From positions 1-7,090 of the forward strand of contig CAJPML010000045.1 of the NCBI GenBank assembly GCA_905371725.1: DNA of 7,090 bases, given 5' to 3'. The position numbers and the translations under genes are program-made. This document shows, piece by piece, positions 1 to 6,515 of the stretch. Position 1 is the first letter of the stretch. Every line of letters begins with the position of its first letter. Source of the DNA: Leptotrichia sp. oral taxon 215. GTDB lineage: Bacteria; Fusobacteriota; Fusobacteriia; Fusobacteriales; Leptotrichiaceae. The notes under the pieces were generated by a model. That model saw only the letters and a program-made list of their open reading frames with translations, did no database searches and was not told the origin of the DNA.

Positions 1-2
1 AT

Positions 3-1589
3 GTAAAAGTTCTGCTTCAGACATATTTCGGAGATGTGAGGGATTGCTATGGAACAATAATAGAACTCGATTTTGATGGAATAGGGCTTGATTTTACTGA
101 AGGAAGAAAAACAGAAAAATTAATAGCTGAAAACGGATTTCCAAAAGATAAAGTTTTATTTGCAGGAGTTGTAAATGGGAAAAATATTTGGAAATGTGAT
201 TACAGAAAAGTCTTAAATATTCTGAATAACTTAAAGGGAAAAGCTGAAAATATAGTAGTGACAACTTCCTGTTCATTGCTTCATGTACCTTATACTTTAA
301 GAAATGAAGAGAAATTATCAGAAAATATATTAAGACATTTCTCGTTTGCTGAGGAAAAATTATCAGAATTAAAAGAGTTGGGAGAATTAAGTCAAATTCT
401 TTGGGAAAATTCTCTGGAAAAGGCACAGGAAAATGAATTTTATATAAAAAATCAGGAAATCATAACTTCTAAAAGGGGCATGGAAGACAAGGAAGTCAGA
501 GATAAAGTTGAAAAATTGACGGATAATGATTTTATAAGAAAAGGTACAAGAAAGGAAAGACAGAGAATACAAAGGGAAAAGCTGAATATTCCTTTGCTTG
601 CAACAACTACAATAGGTTCTTTTCCTCAGACAAAGGAAGTGAAACTGAATAGAAGTAAGTTTAGAAAAGGTAAAATTAGCAAAGAAGAATATGATAAAAA
701 TGTATTTAACTTCATAAAAGAATGTATTGAATTGCAGGAAAAAATTGAACTTGATGTGCTTGTGCATGGAGAATATGAAAGAAATGACATGGTTGAATTT
801 TTTGGAGAAAATCTGGCAGGATATGTATTTACAGAAAAAGCGTGGGTTCAGTCTTATGGAACAAGATGTGTAAAACCACCAATAATTTTTGGAGATGTAA
901 AAAGAACAAAACCAATTTCAGTTCTATATTCTGAATATGCTCAGAAATTAACTGAAAAACCTGTTAAAGGAATGCTTACAGGGCCTGTAACGATACTGAA
1001 CTGGTCATTTCCAAGGGAAGATGTGTCATTAAGCGAGATGGCATTCCAGATTGGACTTGCTATACGTGAAGAAGTACTTGATCTGGAAAAGGCAGGAATA
1101 AGAATAATACAGATAGATGAAGCTGCACTCAGGGAAAAGCTTCCTTTAAGAAAGGAAGACTGGCATAAGGAATATCTTGACTGGGGATTGAAGGCATTTA
1201 GACTTTGTCACAGTGGAGTAAAGGTGGATACACAAATTCATACACATATGTGTTATAGCCAGTTTGAGGATATAATAAAAGACATTGACAATATGGATGC
1301 TGATGTTATAACATTTGAAGCTTCAAGATCAAAATTGACAATTCTTGATTTCCTAAAAGAAAATAACTTTGAAACAGAGGTAGGTCCTGGAGTTTATGAT
1401 ATTCATTCTCCTAGAGTACCTTCAGTTGAAGAAATTGTAGCAGCTTTAGAAATAATGGTTAAAAAAATTGGAAAAGAAAAGTTATGGGTAAATCCAGACT
1501 GTGGATTAAAGACAAGAGGAATTGCAGAAACTGTAAAAAGTTTGGAAAATCTTGTTAAAGCTACAAAAATTGTGAAAAGTGGATTATAA
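3..1589 (+). CDS. metE: Cobalamin-independent methionine synthase (5-methyltetrahydropteroyltriglutamate--homocysteine methyltransferase), 5'-truncated by the window edge
   Basis: MetE moves the methyl group of 5-methyltetrahydrofolate polyglutamate to homocysteine, making methionine in the cytoplasm. The reading frame is open to the left edge: codons before the GTG at 36 read [11 protein letters not shown], which fits MetE, so that GTG is internal. The 528 visible residues are about two thirds of a usual ~750-residue MetE; the start is outside the window. The end of the N-terminal barrel shows [10 protein letters not shown]. After a charged linker, the catalytic barrel begins near visible residue 196 with [10 protein letters not shown], then [15 protein letters not shown] and [17 protein letters not shown]. 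The zinc ligands, numbered from the codon at position 3, are His415 and Cys417 (HMC), Glu439 (TFEAS) and Cys500 (NPDCG). Their spacing (24 from His to Glu, 85 from His to last Cys) equals that of E. coli His641/Cys643/Glu665/Cys726. The gene looks intact and active. Any methionine-responsive leader would lie off the left edge. Confidence 0.96.
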   Translation, partial: VKVLLQTYFGDVRDCYGTIIELDFDGIGLDFTEGRKTEKLIAENGFPKDKVLFAGVVNGKNIWKCDYRKVLNILNNLKGKAENIVVTTSCSLLHVPYTLRNEEKLSENILRHFSFAEEKLSELKELGELSQILWENSLEKAQENEFYIKNQEIITSKRGMEDKEVRDKVEKLTDNDFIRKGTRKERQRIQREKLNIPLLATTTIGSFPQTKEVKLNRSKFRKGKISKEEYDKNVFNFIKECIELQEKIELDVLVHGEYERNDMVEFFGENLAGYVFTEKAWVQSYGTRCVKPPIIFGDVKRTKPISVLYSEYAQKLTEKPVKGMLTGPVTILNWSFPREDVSLSEMAFQIGLAIREEVLDLEKAGIRIIQIDEAALREKLPLRKEDWHKEYLDWGLKAFRLCHSGVKVDTQIHTHMCYSQFEDIIKDIDNMDADVITFEASRSKLTILDFLKENNFETEVGPGVYDIHSPRVPSVEEIVAALEIMVKKIGKEKLWVNPDCGLKTRGIAETVKSLENLVKATKIVKSGL

Positions 1590-1620
1590 AAGTGTTGCCA
1601 AGTATACTTTTAACAGAATT

Positions 1621-1629
1621 TGTGATAAT
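1621..1629 (+). promoter_or_regulatory. Possible extended -10 element before the yxjG-like gene
   Basis: The metE-yxjG gap contains TGTGATAAT, which fits an extended -10 (TG, one base, then GATAAT). No convincing -35 lies 16-18 bases upstream; the TTGCCA at 1595-1600 is 23 bases away, too far. A secondary promoter is possible, but in so AT-rich a spacer this may be chance. Co-transcription with metE is equally plausible because no terminator hairpin is visible in the 73-bp gap. Confidence 0.2.
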
Positions 1630-1662
1630 TTTATAAAATGAAAAATAAGGGAGTCGATAAAT

Positions 1663-2805
1663 ATGTGTACAGTAAATGCACCACATAGACATGATACAGT
1701 AGGAAGTTTTTTGAGAACTGAAAGACTGAAAAAAGCAAGAAAAGATTTTGAAGAAGGAAATATAAACGGGGAAGAATTAACAAAAATTGAAGATGAGGAA
1801 ATAAAGAAAATTGTAGATAAACAGATTGAACTTGGTTATACGAGTGTGACTGACGGGGAATTCAGACGTAGTTACTGGCATCTGGATTTTTTCTGGGGAT
1901 TTAATGGAATAGGTCATATCCATGCTGATAAAGGATATGAATTTAATGGAGTAATTACTCGTGATGATACAGCAATTGTTACAGGAAAAATCAGTGGTGA
2001 AAATCATCCGTTTGTAAAGCATTATACATTTTTAAGGGATCTGGTAAAAGATAAAGGAAATGTTGAAGCAAGGCTTACAATGCCTGCACCTGCACAGTTT
2101 TATGCTGAACTTGTAAGAGAAGATAAGCATGTGGAGGCATTGCTGAAGGTTTATCCGGATTTTAAAGGACTGGAAGATGATATTGTAAATGCTTATAAGA
2201 CTGTTATAAATGATTTGTACAGAGAAGGTCTTAGAACTTTGCAGATTGATGACTGTACATGGGGATGTCTTGTAGATGATAACTTTATTGAGTCATTTAT
2301 TGAAAAAAGTGACAGGGATAAGGAAGTAATCAGACGTGAATTTGCAGAAAAATTTTTAAATATAAATAACAGGGTATTTAAGAATAATCAGGAAGATTTA
2401 GTAATAAATACACATGTATGTCGTGGTAATTATGATTCCACATGGTTTGGCCAAGGAGGGTATGACAAGGTTGCCGATGAACTTTTTGGTAAAGAAGATG
2501 TAAATGCCTATTATTTGGAATTTGATACAGAAAGAGCTGGAACTTTTGAATCACTTGCGAAGGTATCAGGAGATAAGAAAGTTGTTCTGGGGCTTGTAAC
2601 TTCCAAAAATCCTACATTGGAAGAAAAGGAGACAGTAATTTCACGTATAAAGGAAGCTTCAAAATATATCCCGCTGGACAGGTTGTATCTAAGCCCTCAA
2701 TGTGGATTTGCTTCAACTGAAGAAGGAAACAGACTTACTGAAGAAGAACAGTGGGCAAAGCTTAGATTCATTAAGGAAATTGCTGATGAAGTATGGGGAA
2801 GTTAG
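1663..2805 (+). CDS. MetE-like methyltransferase, YxjG/YxjH type (single catalytic barrel)
   Basis: This 380-residue protein corresponds only to the C-terminal catalytic barrel of MetE. Family traits are the opening APHRHDTVGSFLR and, near residues 62-85, TDGEFRRSYWHLDFFWGFNG, both typical of the B. subtilis YxjG/YxjH group. The four zinc ligands are present: His251 and Cys253 (THVCRG), Glu286 (YYLEFDTE) and Cys347 (SPQCGF). The insert between Cys253 and Glu286 is longer than in MetE, as is usual for this group. The enzyme should transfer a methyl group to homocysteine or a similar thiol. The methyl donor is not settled by the sequence, because the N-terminal MetE barrel that helps bind the folate polyglutamate tail is absent. 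The ATG is fixed by AAGGGAG at 1647-1653, nine bases upstream. It lies 73 bp behind metE in the same direction and ends just before a terminator, suggesting a methionine operon. Identification as the family is firm; the exact reaction is inference. Confidence 0.93.
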   Translation: MCTVNAPHRHDTVGSFLRTERLKKARKDFEEGNINGEELTKIEDEEIKKIVDKQIELGYTSVTDGEFRRSYWHLDFFWGFNGIGHIHADKGYEFNGVITRDDTAIVTGKISGENHPFVKHYTFLRDLVKDKGNVEARLTMPAPAQFYAELVREDKHVEALLKVYPDFKGLEDDIVNAYKTVINDLYREGLRTLQIDDCTWGCLVDDNFIESFIEKSDRDKEVIRREFAEKFLNINNRVFKNNQEDLVINTHVCRGNYDSTWFGQGGYDKVADELFGKEDVNAYYLEFDTERAGTFESLAKVSGDKKVVLGLVTSKNPTLEEKETVISRIKEASKYIPLDRLYLSPQCGFASTEEGNRLTEEEQWAKLRFIKEIADEVWGS

Positions 2806-2823
2806 TGAAAAATAGTTAATGTA

Positions 2824-2870
2824 AAAAAGAAGAGTAGAAGAATTGTTTTTTCTGCACTTCTTTTTATTGT
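2824..2870 (+). terminator. Rho-independent terminator after the yxjG-like gene
   Basis: The left arm AAAAAGAAG (2824-2832) pairs perfectly with CTTCTTTTT (2857-2865). After one A-A mismatch the stem continues with GTAGAA (2834-2839) against TTCTGC (2850-2855), including one G-U pair, leaving a loop of about ten bases. The right arm runs into T-rich sequence. It begins 19 bases after the stop codon. The A-rich left arm would give a T-run on the other strand, so it could also act on leftward transcription, though the HIT gene ends about 360 bp away. Confidence 0.65.
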
Positions 2871-2887
2871 AAAATTTAGAATAATGT

Positions 2888-3041
2888 GAAATGCTCAACG
2901 CGATGCAAAATTACTCAACACAATGTAAAAATGTCACAATATAGCATAGAATCACATAAAACAACATAAAATAACAAAAACAAATTAGAATTACTCAACG
3001 CGATATAGAATTACTCAACGCGATATAGAATTACTCAACGC
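2888..3041. repeat. 20-bp direct-repeat array (iteron-like), partly degenerate
   Basis: Two exact copies of GAATTACTCAACGCGATATA occupy 2988-3007 and 3008-3027, followed by the first 14 bases of a third copy (3028-3041). Two related copies, each 16 of 20 matching the unit, sit at 2888-2907 (GAAATGCTCAACGCGATGCA) and 2908-2927 (AAATTACTCAACACAATGTA). The two groups are exactly 100 bp, five unit lengths, apart in phase. The 60 bp between them has no recognisable copies but includes a 10-bp-periodic A-rich tract. With no unique spacers of constant length and a short unit, this is not CRISPR. The unit length is not a multiple of three, so it is not a coding repeat. Function is unknown; options are a protein-binding array or a simple minisatellite. 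Confidence 0.85.
2954..2983. repeat. A-rich tract with 10-bp period inside the repeat array
   Basis: Three successive decamers, ACATAAAACA, ACATAAAATA and ACAAAAACAA, place runs of four to five A once per helical turn. Phased A-tracts are known to bend DNA, so a curved segment between the two groups of 20-bp repeats is a reasonable inference. The tract may equally be a decayed part of the same array or plain low-complexity sequence. Confidence 0.45.
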
Positions 3042-3080
3042 ATTAAAGAAGAGTTAAAAATTTAATGTGTAATGCTGAGT
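3033..3080. repeat. Imperfect inverted repeat at the right end of the 20-bp array
   Basis: ACGCATTAAA (3038-3047) pairs with TTTAATGTGT (3061-3070) over ten positions with a single G-T wobble, around a 13-base loop. The outer ACTCA (3033-3037), which belongs to the last repeat copy, can also pair with TGAGT (3076-3080) across a five-base bulge. Neither side is followed by a clear T-run, so it does not look like an ordinary terminator for the leftward HIT transcript. It could be an element end, a binding site or chance. Confidence 0.45.
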
Positions 3081-3233
3081 TCGATCATTCATTGATGTAC
3101 CGTGCCATTTTAATAATTCCTTTTTTTCGAGTTTTTTAAGCATTTTATATTTTTGATATTTCGAGACAGCCTTGTTCTTTAAAACGTAGAAAATAATATT
3201 TTTTAAATGGCTCTTATTTTCAGTAGTTATGTA
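3054..3233 (-). other. Stop-free 59-codon stretch in frame behind the HIT stop; possible decayed coding sequence
   Basis: Reading leftward from the HIT stop codon, the same frame stays open for 59 codons before a TAA at 3054-3056. The product would be rich in Lys and contains KYQKYKMLKKLEKKELLKW followed by HGTSMNDRTQHYTLNF. An internal ATG (codon 31) has no good ribosome binding site. I do not recognise the sequence. The HIT domain is already complete before the stop, so the stretch is not needed for that protein. It may be the tail of a vanished gene, perhaps tied to the neighbouring repeats, or a chance open frame; in such AT-rich DNA a run this long is uncommon but not impossible. Confidence 0.25.
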
Positions 3234-3692
3234 TTATAAGAGTTTTTTAAGTTCTGCAGCCAATTGTTTTTTCATTTCTTCTAATTCTTTATCTGATGGG
3301 CGGTTATTATCGCTATACATCTTTTCCATTGGATACCACCATACAGGACCTTTTCCGTTGTTTCCATAATTTCCAAGATCATCTTTTTTTCTTGGAAATA
3401 AATGCCAATGTAGATGTGTGTCTCCATTTCCAAGTAGCTCGTAATTCATTTTTTCAGCTTTAAAAGCCTTTGATACAGCTTCTGCAACAATTGACATTTC
3501 TTCTAAAAATCTCATTTTATATAATTTAGGCAACTGAAATAATTCTGTTTTGTGTTCTTTACAAAGAAAAATTGTATATCCTCTGAAATACTGATGATCA
3601 CCTATAACAACATAACCAGTATCCAGTTCTTTTACAAAATATGGATTTTTTCCATCATTGATTAAGCTAATTCGATTACATATAAGACACAT
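3234..3692 (-). CDS. HIT-family protein (histidine triad nucleotide hydrolase/transferase)
   Basis: The 152-residue protein has the family signature HLHWHLF at residues 93-99 (His93, His95, His97; the middle His is the expected nucleophile). It is preceded by the usual NYELLGNGDTHLH segment and by the strand GYTIFLCKEHKTELFQL at 39-54. HIT enzymes act on the alpha phosphate of nucleotides such as dinucleoside polyphosphates, nucleoside phosphoramidates or nucleotidyl sugars. The N-terminus carries CLIC (Cys2, Cys5), a pair seen in many small HIT proteins and possibly metal-binding. The tail is Lys-rich (EEMKKQLAAELKKLL). Size fits a single-domain HIT hydrolase, most likely of the Ap4A-hydrolase-like type; the substrate is not decided. 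The start is fixed by AAGGAG (complement of 3701-3706) eight bases upstream. It is a single gene, convergent with the methionine genes and divergent from the ClC gene. Confidence 0.92.
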   Translation of the reverse strand: MCLICNRISLINDGKNPYFVKELDTGYVVIGDHQYFRGYTIFLCKEHKTELFQLPKLYKMRFLEEMSIVAEAVSKAFKAEKMNYELLGNGDTHLHWHLFPRKKDDLGNYGNNGKGPVWWYPMEKMYSDNNRPSDKELEEMKKQLAAELKKLL

Positions 3693-3772
3693 AATTTAAT
3701 CTCCTTCAAATTTAAATTTATTTAAGCCTGTAATATTATATATATTCGTTTTTATATGTTATGTATCATTAT

Positions 3773-3782
3773 ATTGTACAAT
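3773..3782. promoter_or_regulatory. 10-bp perfect palindrome ATTGTACAAT in the HIT leader
   Basis: ATTGTACAAT is its own reverse complement and lies 15-24 bases downstream of the predicted HIT transcription start. It could be a small operator, but it is a single site without a matching regulator gene nearby. Short AT-rich palindromes also arise by chance. Confidence 0.2.
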
Positions 3783-3803
3783 GTTTTTGATTATTTATTA
3801 TCT

Positions 3804-3812
3804 ATTATAGCA
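3804..3812 (-). promoter_or_regulatory. Probable extended -10 promoter element for the HIT gene
   Basis: On the minus strand the sequence TGCTATAAT is a perfect extended -10 (TG, one base, TATAAT). No good -35 is visible upstream, which extended -10 promoters tolerate. It predicts a start of transcription near 3797 and a leader of about 105 bases. Other AT-rich hexamers nearer the gene (for example TATAAT opposite 3768-3773) are less well supported. Confidence 0.4.
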
Positions 3813-3976
3813 TAAGAAATGGAAAAGAATTTAAAAGTTTTTGAAAAATACAGACTATCACAATTAAACTTCTTCAAGACTAAACTTAAAAATCAAAACA
3901 AATTCCATTCAATGATTCTTTTAACTAATAATAAAAATAACAGGATAATTTGATATATTTTCTATATGACCTAACA

Positions 3977-4005
3977 TTGCTTTTTAAAAATATGTGAGGT
4001 ATACT
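3977..4005 (+). promoter_or_regulatory. Sigma70-type promoter for the ClC gene
   Basis: TTGCTT (3977-3982) and TATACT (4000-4005) are separated by exactly 17 bases, close to the consensus pair TTGACA/TATAAT. Transcription would start near 4012, giving a leader of about 37 bases that carries GGAG (4038-4041) seven bases before the ATG at 4049. This is the best promoter in the window. Confidence 0.65.
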
Positions 4006-4048
4006 ATTTACGTAGTTTTATTGAAGATATAAATAATGGAGAAGAGAT

Positions 4049-5632
4049 ATGGCTAAAGATATGATACAGGAGTTAAAGGATATACAACAACTGAAATCAA
4101 GAAGAAGAAATATTTTTTTAATTTTTTTATGTTTATTGACTGGAATGATAGCAGGAGGAATTGTTGTCCTCTATACAGTGCTGCTTGAAAAATCATCACA
4201 TCTGAGAAATTCATTTTTTGAAGAAATAACACCTTTAAGGATGATTACAGGGCTGGCAGTTTTTATACTGCTGGGAGTGGCTGTCCAGTTTATGCTGGAA
4301 AAGTATCCGTTAATTGGTGGAAGCGGAATACCTCAGGTAAGCGGTCTTTTACAGAAAAAAATAAAATTTAAATGGTTTCCGGAACTTATAACTAAATTTT
4401 TTGGAGGGGTTCTGGCAATAGGTACCGGAATGTCAATGGGAAGGGAAGGGCCTTCGATTCATCTTGGAGCACTTGTAGGAGAAGGTATAAAAAAGATTTT
4501 TAGAATGTCAGAAGTGGAAGAAAAATATCTTGTTACATGTGGTGCAAGTGCAGGAATATCAGCTGCATTCAATGCCCCACTTGCAGGAACAGTATTCGCA
4601 CTGGAGGAACTGCATAAATTCTTTTCTCCATTGCTTCTGATTTGTGTACTGGTAGCAAGTGGAAGTGCTAATTATGTTTTAAGGCTTATTCTGGGTTCAG
4701 AAACAACTTTTCAGTATAATTTTATTCAGCCTAAAACTACATCGCCGATATTTACATTAATAATAACAGTGGTATTTGCACTGGCTATAACAATTTCAGG
4801 AAAAGCATTTTCATTTTTCCTGGTATTTTTTCAGAAAAAATATAAGAATGTAAAGATGAATAAATATTTAAGAATATCAGTTTTTATGGTCATACCATTT
4901 CTAATAGCGGTATTTTTTAAGGATGTTACTGGAGGAGGACATCAGCTCATAGTCCGTATGTTTAAGGAAAATGCAGCTTTGAAAATATTGTTTCTGATAT
5001 TGTTTATTAAGTTTTTTTACACAATGCTGTGCTATGGAACAGGATTTCCTGGAGGAATATTTTTTCCAATGCTTGTTATTGGAGCACTGATAGGGAAAAT
5101 ATATGGTGAAATACTATATACATATTTTTCAGTATCTCCGGAATTTATAGTACATTTTATGCTGCTTGGAATGGCTGCATATTTTACGGCGGTAGTAAGG
5201 GCACCAATAACGGGAATTATTCTTATTCTGGAAATGACAGGAAATTTTTCCTATCTGTTCATGCTGATTATCGTAGTTACAATGACTTATGTTTTAACGG
5301 AACTGTTTAAAATGGAGCCAATTTACGAGACATTGTTTGAAAATATGTTTGCAGGAAAAAAATTAAGGACAGATAATCCGGAAGAGGAAAGCAGAATAGT
5401 AACCCTGCTCATCCATGTCGGAATAAATTCGGAATTTGAAAATAAGAAAATAAAGGAACTGGATTTGCCAAAGACGTTGCTTATTGTAAGTGTAAGGGCA
5501 AACGGAAAGGAAACTATTCCTGATGGTGAGACAGTTCTGAAAAGTGGAAATCAGCTTGTAATAATGACTACATACAGGACAGCAAGCGAATATGCATCAA
5601 AGCTGAAGGATGATGCGGCAAAAATAGTTTAA
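4049..5632 (+). CDS. ClC-family H+/Cl- exchange transporter with C-terminal RCK_C (TrkA_C) domain
   Basis: This 527-residue inner-membrane protein has a charged cytoplasmic N-terminus, a hydrophobic ClC core (about residues 20-430) and a soluble tail. The chloride-site motifs are all present: GSGIP at 91-95, GREGP at 131-135 (Glu133 is the gating glutamate), GGIFFP at 335-340, and Tyr426 in EPIYETL. In FALEEL, Glu187 aligns with Glu203 of E. coli ClC-ec1, the inner proton-transfer residue. This favours a proton-coupled exchanger over a passive channel. GREGP and GGIFFP argue against the fluoride-specific branch. Residues about 448-520 (VTLLIHVGINSEFENKKIKEL ... IPDGETVLKSGNQLVIMT, quoted in part) form an RCK_C fold, a likely ligand-binding regulatory module on the cytoplasmic side. 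The gene has its own promoter and a GGAG ribosome binding site seven bases before the ATG. No terminator follows, so it may read into the ABC genes. Likely roles are acid resistance or chloride and potential balance; which one is inference. Confidence 0.95.
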   Translation: MAKDMIQELKDIQQLKSRRRNIFLIFLCLLTGMIAGGIVVLYTVLLEKSSHLRNSFFEEITPLRMITGLAVFILLGVAVQFMLEKYPLIGGSGIPQVSGLLQKKIKFKWFPELITKFFGGVLAIGTGMSMGREGPSIHLGALVGEGIKKIFRMSEVEEKYLVTCGASAGISAAFNAPLAGTVFALEELHKFFSPLLLICVLVASGSANYVLRLILGSETTFQYNFIQPKTTSPIFTLIITVVFALAITISGKAFSFFLVFFQKKYKNVKMNKYLRISVFMVIPFLIAVFFKDVTGGGHQLIVRMFKENAALKILFLILFIKFFYTMLCYGTGFPGGIFFPMLVIGALIGKIYGEILYTYFSVSPEFIVHFMLLGMAAYFTAVVRAPITGIILILEMTGNFSYLFMLIIVVTMTYVLTELFKMEPIYETLFENMFAGKKLRTDNPEEESRIVTLLIHVGINSEFENKKIKELDLPKTLLIVSVRANGKETIPDGETVLKSGNQLVIMTTYRTASEYASKLKDDAAKIV

Positions 5633-5646
5633 AATATTTTGGAGAG

Positions 5647-5691
5647 AAAATATGATTTGGGAAAATATGGTTTAAAAAAATATGGCTGAAA
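5647..5691. repeat. Three 15-bp imperfect direct repeats between the ClC and ABC genes
   Basis: The units AAAATATGATTTGGG, AAAATATGGTTTAAA and AAAATATGGCTGAAA lie head to tail, each starting AAAATATG. They follow the ClC stop codon by 14 bases. In the ClC frame they would read KYDLG, KYGLK, KYG then a stop, so they could be a decayed tail of that gene or a chance slippage product. No terminator or strong promoter is visible in this 123-bp gap. Confidence 0.5.
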
Positions 5692-5755
5692 AATAAATTA
5701 TCTGATTTTTTCATGAAGAAGGCGCCAATTGTGAAAATTCGGGAACAGGAGAAAA

Positions 5756-6514
5756 ATGGCAAAGAAACAGAAAACTTTTTTAGTGAAGGGACTATCCCTC
5801 ATATTTTGGATAATATTATGGCAGATTATTGCTGAGAAAATAAATCAGGAGTTGCTTCTGGCATCGCCTCTGGCTGTACTGAAGCAGACTGTGATTTCTG
5901 CTTTTGAACGGAACTTCTGGGAAAGAGTACTTTTTTCCTATTTTCATATAATGTCAGGATTTTTCATTGCGATATTTACAGGAATCATACTTGCAGTGCT
6001 GTCGTATAATTTTAAGCTGATAAGGATACTGCTTCATCCACTGATTGCTTCCATAAGGTCAGTACCGACTGCTGCTGTGATAATACTGTTCCTCATATGG
6101 ACAGATGTCAAAAATCTTTCAGTTATGGTTTCAGTATTTATGACACTTCCAATAATTTATGTGAGCATTCTCAAAGGGCTGGAAGAGGTGGATAAAAATC
6201 TTCTTGAAATGGCAAAGGTTTTCAGGATAACGGCATTAAAAAAGATAATTTACATTTATATATCCCAGATAATACCCTATTTTGAGTCAGGAGGACTTAA
6301 TGCTCTTGGAATAGCATGGAAATCAGGTATTGCGGCAGAAGTAATAGGAATTCCGACAGGCTCAATAGGAGAAATCCTGTACGAGTCGAAAGTCTATCTG
6401 AATACGGTAAGCCTGTTTTCATGGGCAATTGTGATTATTATACTTGGATTTATAAGCGAGAAGATTTTCGTATGTCTTATAAAACTTTGCATGAGAAAGA
6501 TAGAGGGAAGATAG
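5756..6514 (+). CDS. ABC importer permease, SsuC/TauC-like (nitrate/sulfonate/taurine family)
   Basis: This 252-residue integral membrane protein has about six hydrophobic helices: near residues 10-25, 62-85, 90-115, 123-138, 182-205 and 218-242. The cytoplasmic coupling loop (the EAA loop contacting the ATPase) is visible as GLEEVDKNLLEMAKVFRITALKK (in parts, about 141-163), although the canonical glycine of the loop is not obvious. The segment WKSGIAAEVIG with GSIGEILY near 189-208 is typical of the binding-protein-dependent permeases that bring in sulfonates, taurine, nitrate or thiamine precursors. Substrate cannot be decided without the binding protein, which is not in the window. AGGAG at 5747-5751 is only four bases before the ATG, a tight spacing. 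The stop codon is one base before the ATPase start, so the two are surely co-transcribed. ClC read-through or a weak local promoter could drive them. Confidence 0.9.
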   Translation: MAKKQKTFLVKGLSLIFWIILWQIIAEKINQELLLASPLAVLKQTVISAFERNFWERVLFSYFHIMSGFFIAIFTGIILAVLSYNFKLIRILLHPLIASIRSVPTAAVIILFLIWTDVKNLSVMVSVFMTLPIIYVSILKGLEEVDKNLLEMAKVFRITALKKIIYIYISQIIPYFESGGLNALGIAWKSGIAAEVIGIPTGSIGEILYESKVYLNTVSLFSWAIVIIILGFISEKIFVCLIKLCMRKIEGR

Positions 6515-6515
6515 T

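Larger units (their letters stand above)
3693..4048. other. Divergent intergenic region between the HIT and ClC genes
   Basis: This 356-bp, very AT-rich spacer holds the HIT ribosome binding site and promoter candidate on the left and the ClC promoter on the right. The middle part (about 3842-3970) shows no stable hairpin, riboswitch-like structure or repeat that I can recognise. One 44-codon open frame on the plus strand (3819-3953) has no Shine-Dalgarno sequence and is not called. Confidence 0.6.

Noticed and set aside
36..38. GTG at 36 as the start of a short MetE
   Set aside because: The frame is open upstream to the window edge and the upstream codons ([11 protein letters not shown]) match MetE, so the gene is cut by the window rather than shortened.
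94..767. Minus-strand open frames inside metE
   Set aside because: They are Phe/Ile/Leu-rich antisense shadows of a strongly supported gene, without ribosome binding sites.
2888..3041. CRISPR array
   Set aside because: Units are only 20 bp, contiguous without unique spacers, and no cas genes are present.
3195..3207. AAAATAATATTTT as a terminator for the HIT gene
   Set aside because: A five-bp all A/T stem with a three-base loop is too weak, and no G/C pairs support it.
3209..3230. GGCTCTT-initiated sequence as a terminal repeat of an ISL3-type insertion sequence
   Set aside because: Only the first seven bases recall such ends; no matching partner end, target duplication or transposase is present.
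3819..3953. 44-codon plus-strand open frame in the HIT-ClC spacer
   Set aside because: No Shine-Dalgarno sequence before the ATG, low-complexity Lys/Asn-rich product, and it overlaps the minus-strand HIT promoter region.
5713..5838. 41-codon frame starting MKKAPIVKIREQEK that overlaps the start of the permease gene
   Set aside because: It overlaps the permease in another frame, has no ribosome binding site, and the permease reading is far better supported.
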